Part shown: piece by piece, positions 53,066 to 61,200 of the stretch
Numbering within the stretch: the first letter of the stretch is position 1
Layout: every line of letters begins with the position of its first letter
NCBI RefSeq assembly: GCF_021725675.1
Contig: NZ_JAKJPO010000014.1
Location: 1 to 64,000, forward strand
DNA: 64,000 nucleotides
Source: Marilutibacter chinensis
GTDB lineage: Bacteria; Pseudomonadota; Gammaproteobacteria; Xanthomonadales; Xanthomonadaceae
Direction of reading: 5' to 3'
Notes under the pieces: generated by a model
Seen by the model: the letters and a program-made list of their open reading frames with translations, nothing else
Database searches by the model: none
What the model was told of the DNA's origin: nothing
Position numbers and translations under genes: made by a program

Positions 53066-54067
53066 TCAATGCACCGCGGTGCGCAGCGCATCACCGAGCT
53101 CGCGGGTACCGCCGGGGGCATGAGCGTCGAGCAACATCGCCACGACTTTTCGATTGCCCCTAAACGGCTTCCGCCCGTGGGCCATCTGCATGTTGTCCAA
53201 CAGCATCACATCGCCAACTCGCCACGGAAAGCTCATCTCGGCCGCCTTGAATGCCTCGCGCACCGCCTGCAGGTCGGCTGCCGGAATTTCGCTGCCGTCG
53301 CCATAGAACGTGTTGCGCGGGACGCGATCGCCATACATCGTTCGCAACGAGCGCACCACGTCCGCAGGCAGGTTTGAGATATGGAACAGATGCGCCTGGT
53401 TGAAAAACACGCGCTCGCCGGTTACAGGGTGTGTGGCCAACCCCTGATTGGTCTGCACGGTACGAAGCGTGTTGCCGTCGAGCCAGTCGTGCTCGATCCC
53501 GTTGCGTACGCAGAAATCCGCCAGCTCATTGCGGTCCGATGTCTGGAAGACCGTTTCCCATGGGATGTCGACATAGGGTCGATAGTGGCGTACGTAGCGC
53601 ACGCCAAGGCGGTAGAACCGCTCTATCAGCGCGGGATCCAGTGAAGCGGTGACCTTGCGCACATCGGCAATCTGGGTTGCGCCACCGCTATCGGGGGCGA
53701 CCAGGCAACAGAACGCAATCTTCCGCGGCCAGGCGCGCTGATAGGCATTCTCGCAATGCAATGCGATTTCCTGGTCCGGCGGATATTCGGTAGTGGTGAA
53801 TACCCCTTTGCCCAGCGAGGTTCTCGGCGTGGAGCGATAGGTGTACTCCAGCGCATTCGGGGAGATCGCGGCGCCGGCCCGCTCGAAGTCCTCGACCGAG
53901 GCGACGTCGAAACCCCGGAACAGCAATGCGCCATGCTCAAGCAGCGATGCCTCGATGTGCGCGGAATGCGCCGAGACGAATGCCGCGAGATCGCGCTCGC
54001 CTTCGGGCTCGAAGGTGAGCGGGCCGCGCTGGCCCGGGATCAGAAGACGTTGGTTGAAGTCGGACAT
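53066..54067 (-). CDS. TauD/SyrP-like Fe(II)/2-oxoglutarate oxygenase (oxygenase 2)
   Basis: 333 residues, the last gene of the NRPS operon. The jelly-roll signature is H104-x-E106 (ALHCENAYQ) with the distal H297 (MQMAHGRKPFRG) and a 2-oxoglutarate-binding Arg near 306. The form of the first block, with Glu rather than Asp, matches the SyrP-like subgroup that beta-hydroxylates NRPS-bound amino acids such as Asp. It shares its general layout with the second oxygenase at 56435-57394 but is clearly distinct (for example LHCENAY against LHNEMSY). The substrate may be a residue of the peptide made by the adjacent NRPS. It follows the DUF5916 gene after 46 bases. Confidence 0.88.
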   Translation of the reverse strand: MSDFNQRLLIPGQRGPLTFEPEGERDLAAFVSAHSAHIEASLLEHGALLFRGFDVASVEDFERAGAAISPNALEYTYRSTPRTSLGKGVFTTTEYPPDQEIALHCENAYQRAWPRKIAFCCLVAPDSGGATQIADVRKVTASLDPALIERFYRLGVRYVRHYRPYVDIPWETVFQTSDRNELADFCVRNGIEHDWLDGNTLRTVQTNQGLATHPVTGERVFFNQAHLFHISNLPADVVRSLRTMYGDRVPRNTFYGDGSEIPAADLQAVREAFKAAEMSFPWRVGDVMLLDNMQMAHGRKPFRGNRKVVAMLLDAHAPGGTRELGDALRTAVH

Positions 54068-54113
54068 TGTGGGCGTTCCTGTTGTGCCGGGCAGACGCGG
54101 CGGGCGTCGAGGA

Positions 54114-56366
54114 TCAGAAGCGGTAGCGGACCTTCACGAGCACCTGGTCGGAGTCGCGCAGACTCAGCGCATCATCGAGCAGGTCGGAGAGGCCGGGGTC
54201 CTCGCGATCGAAGCGGGACTCGCCGCCTCGCGAGTACGCCAGGTACACGTCCGACTGCGGGCCGATCAGGTAGCGATAACGCAGTTGCAGGCCAAAGCTG
54301 TTGATGTCGAAGTCTTCCAGCTCCGCCCCGGTCGCCCGCATGTCGCCGGATGGATCCAGGACATAGGCCGTCCCGTCGCTGGCTCGGATCGCAACCCACT
54401 CGGACTTCAGGCGCAGCTCGTGGCGCAGGCCCGGAAACCAGCTCAGACCGAGACGTATCGAATCGCCCCGGCGCGAGTAGCGGCCAAAGTCCGTACCGCC
54501 CTCCCATATGAGCCAGTCTCCTGTCCGCTCGGGACCGAGGGTCAGCGAAGCGTTGAAAGCGTCGCTGGGGAACCAGTCCGCCCAGAGCTCCAGCTCCCTC
54601 CCGGTCTCCGCCGACAGCCCGGTCGCCATCGCGGTGAATCCGGCACCGAAGGCCCAGTCACCATACCGGCGGCTTGCGAACTCGACTTCGGTCCGGTTGC
54701 GCGCCGATCGCCGCCACAACCCGTTGCCGCGCGAAATCAGGTCCTCCCACCCGTCGGTGAAGCGGCTGTAGTTGGCGTTGATCCTGTTGCCGTTCCTGAA
54801 GCTGTAGTTGTTGACCAGCACGTATGAGCCGGGCAGGCGGTCGCCGAAATCGTTCTCGCGGGACATCGCCTGCAACTGCAGGCGCGTGCTGCCCAATGGC
54901 GAGTCCTCGTCCCGGAACCGGTGCGTGTAGGCGACCGATCCCCGCTGCTCGCTCAGATTGTTGCGACGCATGAATCCAAGATCGTTGAAGTTCAGGTCGC
55001 GGCCGAAATGGGTGGCCTCCAGCCGGTAGGCCCACGCGCTGGTCGGCGTCCAGTTCATGCGCAGCCAATACCCGGTGTCGTCGTACTCCAGCCCCTGCTG
55101 GTCCACCGAAGTACCCAGCCACTGGGCGTTGAACAGCAAGGTATCGGTCGGACGCCACAGCATGTCGAGCTCGTTGACACGGGCGCTGCGATCCAGGAAC
55201 GGCCGATCGACGAATGTTCCCAGCCAGCCGATATTGAGCCGTTCGCTCACCGGATACAGCAGACGGGCGGCATAGAAGTCGCGGCCGGCGGCGTCATCCT
55301 CGACCGCGGCCATCACTCCGTAGCTGACGTTGCCGAAGGAGCCATTGAGCTTGAGGGCGGCATTGATGTCGCTGATCCCGGAACCGTCATCCGCTTCCGC
55401 ACCGATGCGCCTGGTATGCACGAGCCGGCTGGAGTCTCCGGTACGCACATCGAACAGACTCTGATTCTCGGTAAAGAACGGACGCCTGTCGCTGAAGAAG
55501 ACCTCGATCGCGTCGAAGTTGATGACGATGTCATCCGCCTCGACCTGGCCGAAGTCCGGATTCACCGTCGCGCTGAGCTGGAAGTTCGGGGACGGCTTCC
55601 AGAACATGTCGACACCGGCCTTGTAGCGTGTCCTGCCCTCTATCAGATCGGTACTGGCGGTGACGTAGGGCCAATAGTGGAACAGGGCCTTGCGATACTG
55701 CGGGACCTCGACGCGCTCGAAGGCGGAAAGGAAGCTGCCGTTCTCCGTGGTCACTGCGGGGAACGCGGCACGCTCTCCAGTGCCGCCGAACTGTCGACTG
55801 AAGTAGACCGTCATCTCCCGCGCCTGGGTATCGGTGCCGCGCATCGGCGCCACCGTCCACGGGATCTGCATCTCCACCTGCCAGTCCTCTTCGGTCTCCG
55901 ACACCGCCCAGCTCCAGTCGGTGTCCCAGTCGTATCCGATCACGTTCTCGTTGGACACCACGCCGTCCTGGATCGAACCGGACAGACTGACGGTGAAACT
56001 GTAGGCCGTGTTCCCATCGCCGTTGAAATCGACGATGAAGTTCACGCTGTCGACCGGGTTGCCGTTGTCGCGTTCCAATCTGGGCTTGACCCGCTGCACA
56101 CCCGGCTCCTGCTGCAGCCGGAAGCCGACCACGATGCCGTCCGGAGTCGACAGCAGACGGGCTTCGGTCGCCAGACCGGTGTCCGGCGTGGTCAGCTGGA
56201 ACGGTTCGGTCAGCCTGAAGTCGTCGTAGCGGGCCGCCTGCGCCCATTCGGGCTCATCCAGCTTTCCATCGATGACGATGGCGGCGTTGGCGGGTGCGAC
56301 CGCACCCAGGAACAGTACTGCGGCAACGGCGCCGCTCAGTTGCGAAACGCAACATCCGACATTCAT
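54114..56366 (-). CDS. outer-membrane DUF5916 / CBM9-like protein in the NRPS operon
   Basis: 750 residues from MNVGCCVSQLSG (56366). A signal peptide ends near APANA. An N-terminal CBM9-like beta domain follows (AIVIDGKLDEPEWAQAARYD; then DFNGDGNTAYSFTVSL). The long C-terminal DUF5916 part alternates aromatic-ended strands like an outer-membrane beta barrel (YWLRMNWTPTSAWAYRLEAT; RYRYLIGPQSDVYLAYSRG) and ends in phenylalanine (KVRYRF), as barrel proteins do. The function of the family is unknown. Its place between two oxygenase genes inside the peptide operon suggests export, uptake or self-protection, which is inference. The spacing is 68 bases from the gene before and 46 from the gene after. 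Confidence 0.82.
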   Translation of the reverse strand: MNVGCCVSQLSGAVAAVLFLGAVAPANAAIVIDGKLDEPEWAQAARYDDFRLTEPFQLTTPDTGLATEARLLSTPDGIVVGFRLQQEPGVQRVKPRLERDNGNPVDSVNFIVDFNGDGNTAYSFTVSLSGSIQDGVVSNENVIGYDWDTDWSWAVSETEEDWQVEMQIPWTVAPMRGTDTQAREMTVYFSRQFGGTGERAAFPAVTTENGSFLSAFERVEVPQYRKALFHYWPYVTASTDLIEGRTRYKAGVDMFWKPSPNFQLSATVNPDFGQVEADDIVINFDAIEVFFSDRRPFFTENQSLFDVRTGDSSRLVHTRRIGAEADDGSGISDINAALKLNGSFGNVSYGVMAAVEDDAAGRDFYAARLLYPVSERLNIGWLGTFVDRPFLDRSARVNELDMLWRPTDTLLFNAQWLGTSVDQQGLEYDDTGYWLRMNWTPTSAWAYRLEATHFGRDLNFNDLGFMRRNNLSEQRGSVAYTHRFRDEDSPLGSTRLQLQAMSRENDFGDRLPGSYVLVNNYSFRNGNRINANYSRFTDGWEDLISRGNGLWRRSARNRTEVEFASRRYGDWAFGAGFTAMATGLSAETGRELELWADWFPSDAFNASLTLGPERTGDWLIWEGGTDFGRYSRRGDSIRLGLSWFPGLRHELRLKSEWVAIRASDGTAYVLDPSGDMRATGAELEDFDINSFGLQLRYRYLIGPQSDVYLAYSRGGESRFDREDPGLSDLLDDALSLRDSDQVLVKVRYRF

Positions 56367-56434
56367 TCGGTGAATCCTCGAAATGTTCAATGAGACGCGC
56401 GGATCCCGGTCCGCGCAAAACAGGTGCGAAAGAG

Positions 56435-57394
56435 TCAATTGACGGACAGATAGGCCAGGGTCTTGCGCTCGCCCTTGAAGGGTTCGCGGCCATGCATCAT
56501 CAACAGGTTGTCTATCACCAGAACGTCGCCGTGCTTCCAGTCGAACAGCAGCTTGTTGTCGTTCATCGCCTTGCGCACCGCAGCCATGTCCCGGTCGTCG
56601 AGCGGTGCTCCGTCGCCGTACTCGCACTCATGGGGAAGATTGCCGCTCCCGACCATCTTCTCGAACATCTCGCGCAGCGCCGGATCGAGCGCTGACCGGT
56701 GCCACTGTTCGGCCTGGTTGAACCACACGTCCTGGCCGGTGACCGGATGCGCCACGAAGGCGTCGCGCACGGTGGACACGCGCAGACCGCCATCGGCACG
56801 CCATTCGCAGGTCGACCCCTGCCCGGCAACGATCTCCTCCACCTCTTCCCGGCTATCGGTCTGATAGGTGGCCTGCCAGGTCTTGCCCAGCGGAAGTCCG
56901 GCGTGGAAGTTGCGGATGTACCTGATCTTGCGGTCGCGCATCTTCGAGACGACCTCGTCTGGGACGGCCTCCAGCACATCGACGCTGTGGGCCAAGGACG
57001 TCTGCCCACCGGAGATGGCGGGAATCAGGCTGTAGAAGAACAGGCGGCTCGGCCACGAGGGCAGGTACGACATCTCGTTGTGAAGACTGATCGTCTCGGT
57101 CGCCGGATACTCGGTCGAGGTGTAAACCTCGGGCAGCACCCGCGTACGCGGCGAGTTGCCGCCCACGTAGTCGAAGCTCACCGCACCCAGGTGGCGGGTG
57201 CATTCCCTGAAATCCTCGACCGTCTTCACTTCGAACCCGCGGAACAGCAACCCGCCGTGGCGCAACAGCGACTGCTGCAGCCCATCGCGATTCGCCTCCA
57301 GGTAGGCGCCCAGCGCGACGAGGCTGTTGTCGCCGTCCGGCGTCATCACGAGCGGGTGATGCGGGGTGGGGGAAAATAACGGGGTCGATTTCAT
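56435..57394 (-). CDS. TauD/SyrP-like Fe(II)/2-oxoglutarate oxygenase (oxygenase 1)
   Basis: 319 residues from MKSTPLFSPTPHH (57394), with AAAGGA upstream. The metal triad is H105-x-E107 (SLHNEMSYLP) and H301 (LLMMHGREPFKG), with a nearby Arg for 2-oxoglutarate (GERK). S-L-H-N-E-M-S-Y is the characteristic block of SyrP-like hydroxylases, which act on carrier-bound amino acids in nonribosomal synthesis. It lies 22 bases after the type II thioesterase gene and is the third gene of the visible operon. Whether it modifies the Pro, the Glx or an upstream residue cannot be told. Confidence 0.9.
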   Translation of the reverse strand: MKSTPLFSPTPHHPLVMTPDGDNSLVALGAYLEANRDGLQQSLLRHGGLLFRGFEVKTVEDFRECTRHLGAVSFDYVGGNSPRTRVLPEVYTSTEYPATETISLHNEMSYLPSWPSRLFFYSLIPAISGGQTSLAHSVDVLEAVPDEVVSKMRDRKIRYIRNFHAGLPLGKTWQATYQTDSREEVEEIVAGQGSTCEWRADGGLRVSTVRDAFVAHPVTGQDVWFNQAEQWHRSALDPALREMFEKMVGSGNLPHECEYGDGAPLDDRDMAAVRKAMNDNKLLFDWKHGDVLVIDNLLMMHGREPFKGERKTLAYLSVN

Positions 57395-57416
57395 CCTGCA
57401 GTCCTTTGGAGATTGA

Positions 57417-58229
57417 TCAAGTGCTGTGTGTATGGAGCGCGTGCGTTGACGACGAGACGTCATGGGCGGCCGTCGCGGATCGCCCTGTCGGGAGCAGCGT
57501 GCTTTCGATGCACCGCAGGACCCGGTCGCGCTGTTCGTTCAGGAAGAAGTGGCCGCCCTCGAACCAGGCGATGCTGCACGCACGGCTGGTCTCCTTCTGC
57601 CACCCGTCCACCTGGCCCGCCCCTTTGTTCTCGTCGTGTGTTCCTGCGAACACGGAGACCGGAACGGGCAGAAGCGGAGAAAACCGATAGCGGTAGTTCT
57701 CCGCAAGCGAGAAATCGGCCCGGATCGTCGGCAGTAGCAGCGCCATGAGTTCCTGGTTCTCCAGAACCTCTGGCGGAGTCCCCGCGTAGAGCCGAAGGAG
57801 ATTTACGAACGAAGCGTCGTCCAGGGCGTGCAGTCCCCGCGGAGCACTCCGGAACTGCGGCGCCTGGCAGCCGGAGACGATCAGGTGCTCCGGCAGGCGC
57901 ATGCCGTGCAAGCGCAGGTAGCGCGCCAGTTCAAACGCAACCAGCGCCCCCACGCTGTGGCCGAAGAACGAGAACGGCAGATCGTCCAGGCGCGCGACTT
58001 CCGGAGCCACCGCGCGCAGCAGCGCCGGCAACGAATCGATCGGCGCCTCGCCGATTCGCGCGCCACGGCCGGGAGCCTGGATCGCACAGACCTCGATCGA
58101 CGGATCCAGGGCCTCCTGCCAGCGGGCGAATGCGAATGCGTTTCCGCCCGCATAGGGAAAGCAGAACAGGCGATGGCGACGGGCGGAGGATGGCGTGCGG
58201 ATCATCCAGGGCGACGAACGTGCATTCAT
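57417..58229 (-). CDS. type II thioesterase of the NRPS operon
   Basis: A 270-residue alpha/beta hydrolase starting at MNARSSPWMIRTP (58229), its ATG overlapping the NRPS stop as ATGA. The GrsT/SrfAD pattern is RLFCFPYAGGNAFAFARW near the N-terminus, the nucleophile elbow G90-H-S92-V-G, and the late histidine in FEGGHFFLNEQR. Such enzymes remove wrong or stalled acyl groups from carrier domains and keep the assembly line active. The C-terminal 25 residues (Ser/Thr/His-rich) are not typical of the family. The long frame beyond the start overlaps the NRPS and is a shadow. Confidence 0.93.
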   Translation of the reverse strand: MNARSSPWMIRTPSSARRHRLFCFPYAGGNAFAFARWQEALDPSIEVCAIQAPGRGARIGEAPIDSLPALLRAVAPEVARLDDLPFSFFGHSVGALVAFELARYLRLHGMRLPEHLIVSGCQAPQFRSAPRGLHALDDASFVNLLRLYAGTPPEVLENQELMALLLPTIRADFSLAENYRYRFSPLLPVPVSVFAGTHDENKGAGQVDGWQKETSRACSIAWFEGGHFFLNEQRDRVLRCIESTLLPTGRSATAAHDVSSSTHALHTHST

Positions 58230-61200
58230 GCCATCGCCTCCGTGCCGGAAGTGGCTGCCCGACGGCCATCGCCCGTTGCCATCGTACCCAGCGCGCCGGC
58301 GATGCACGCGGCCACCTCCGCGACGGCCGGCTCCATCAGCATCGAATGATGCGTACCGGTCACGACTCGAGTCGACTCTCCCGCCGGTGCCGCCACCGGC
58401 GGCGTCGCCGGCGCGGGCTGCGATGCCGCACGGACATGGTGCACCGCCACCGCGACCGTCGGGCGGCCGCCATCGCGCAGCGCAGCGAGGTGGGCGGCGG
58501 TCTTCGGCAGCTGATTGAGCAGTTGCGTGAGCAGGGGGGCGTCCAGCCCCGGAACCGCATCGATGCCGGCATGGCGCAGCGCTTCTTCCGGCGAGGACGC
58601 GACGAACGCCGAAAGCGGGCGCCCGGAGGCCGTAAACGCCTCGATCCATGCGGCGTCGACCGCGATGCCGCGCGCGCCCAGTTCGGCGCGCAATGCGAGT
58701 GCGATCAGGACCTCGTCGTCGAGCGGTCCGTCCGGCAGGGGGTGGGAGTCGATCAATCCGAGGTATTCGACCGCTGCACCGGATTCGACCAGGCGATTCG
58801 CCACCGCCGCCGCGAACAGGCCGCCGCTCGACCAGCCCGCCAACCGGTACGGTCCCTGAGGCTGTACGGAGCGGATGCACTCGACGTGACGTGCGACCAG
58901 AGCGTCGATGTCGCGGATGGCCCCCTCGCCGACCGCCTCCGGCGATGGCAAGGCATATACCGGACACACCGGTGCCAGGCGTCCGGCCAATGCGCGATAC
59001 ATCGCGATTTCACCACCCACCGGATGAATGCAGAACAGCGGGCGGGTGTCGCGTCGAATCGTCTGCAGAGCGACAGCCGACACACCGGCGTCCTCGTTCC
59101 TGCGCGCTTGCGACAGCCGTTCGGCCAGCGCGGACAATACCGGCGTGGCGAATACCGCGCTCAGCGGCGGTGCCGTTCCGAATCGCTCGCGTACGGCGGC
59201 GAACATCCGTACCGCCAGCAGCGAGTGCCCGCCGAGTTCGAAGAAGTGGTCGTGCCGGCCCACGCGCTCCAGGCCCAGCAGCCCGCCCCAGATCTCCGCC
59301 AGCACGGTTTCTTCTTCTCCCTCCGGCGCCACGTGCGCGCGTGTCGCGATAGCGGTGCCATCCGGAGCCGGCAGTGCATCCCGGTCGACCTTGCCGTTGG
59401 GGGTCAGCGGCAACGCCGTCATCGTCACGAACGCCGACGGCAGCATGTGTTCGGGCAGCTGCTGCGACAATGCGGCACGCAGCGATGCCGCATCGACCGC
59501 AGTGCCGTCATCGACCCGCACATAGGCGACAAGGCGCTTGTCTCCGGCCGCGTCCTCGCGCACGAGCACCACGGCCTCGCGGATGCCGTCGCCTCGCGCA
59601 AGCGCAGCCTCGATCTCGCCGGGCTCGATCCGAAACCCTCGGATCTTGATCTGGAAGTCGTTGCGGCCCAGGTACTCGATGACCCCGTCGGACCGCCAGC
59701 GTCCGAGGTCGCCGGTGCGGTACATCCGTGCGCCGGGCACGGTAGAGAACGGGTCCGCGCGGAAGCGTTCGGCGGTGAGGTCCTCACGGTTGAGGTAGCC
59801 GCGCGCCACGCCCTCGCCGCCAATGTGCAGTTCGCCGCAGACACCCTCGGGGACCGGTTGGCCGTACGCATCGAGCAGGTAGATGCGGGTATTGGCGATG
59901 CCTCGCCCGATGTTCGGCGGCACACCCGCCTCGATCCTGGCGAGGGTCGCGTCCACCGTGCATTCAGTCGGCCCGTAGACGTTGAAACAGGCGACATCCG
60001 ACGCGGCGGCCCGTTCCCACAGCGTCCGCGATATCGCCTCGCCACCGACGAGGATCGTGCGCAGCGCGGGCAGGCGGCCGGACTCCAGCGCACCGGCGTC
60101 CAGCAGCAGCTCCAGCTGCGCCGGTGTGCAGTCGAAGGCTTCGATCTGTTCGCGTCTCAGGAAGCCGATCATCGCTGCACCGTCGGCGCGGACGCTGGCC
60201 GGCACCAGCCGCACACAGCGCCCGGACAGCACCTGCAGAAGCATCTGCAGCGATGCATCGAACGAGAACGCCGCGTTCAGCGCGACTCGCGCATCGGCTC
60301 TGCAATGCGAGAACACCTCCCGTTCCAGCGACGCCCATAGATTGATCGCACTGCGATGCTCGACTTCCACCCCTTTTGGATGCCCGGTCGAACCGGAGGT
60401 ATAGATGACATAGGCCAGTTGACTCGATCGATGGACATCGGCAATGGTCGACGCGGACGCGTCCTCCGCCGTTTCCATGCTCTCCACGTACAACACCGGC
60501 AGACCGGTTTCAGCCAGCAACGGTCGCAATGGATCCAATGCGCGCGTGGTCACGATCACGCGCGGCGCGCTGTCGGACAACAGGTAGCGCAGGCGGCCCT
60601 CGGGGTAGGACGGGTCCAGCGGCACGTAGCCGGCGCCGGCCTTCAGGATCCCGAGTATCCCGACCAGGAGATCGACGTCCCGCCCGGCGCAGAACGCAAC
60701 CCGGTCGTCGGGGCGCACGCCCTGCGCGCGCAGCCGCCGGGCCAACGCTTCGGCCCGGGCGTCAAGCTCGGCATAGCTGAGCCGCCGGCCATCGTCCGCT
60801 ACCGCTGTCGCGGCCGGGGTGCGGCGGGCCTGGGCCTCGAACAGGCCGTGGATCGTCGCCTCGCGCGGATACGACGCGGTGGTGGCGTTGAAGGCTTCCA
60901 GCACGCGCGCGCGCTGTCCGTGGTCCAGCAACGGCAGGCGGCCGACCGGCATCGATGGATCGGCGATCATGGCATCGAGCAACCGGTGCAAAGCCTGCGC
61001 GAGGCGCTCGACCGTGGCCCGCTCGAACAGTGCGGTCGAGTAGGCGAGCGAACCGGCAATGCCGTCGTCGTGCTCGACCAGGGACAGGTCGAGGTCGGAG
61101 TGCACGGTGTTGCGTTCACCGCGCAAGGGCTCTGCACGCAGCCCGCGCATCGAGGCGCCCTTCGCATCCGGGGTGTTGTCCAACGACAACATCGTCTGGA

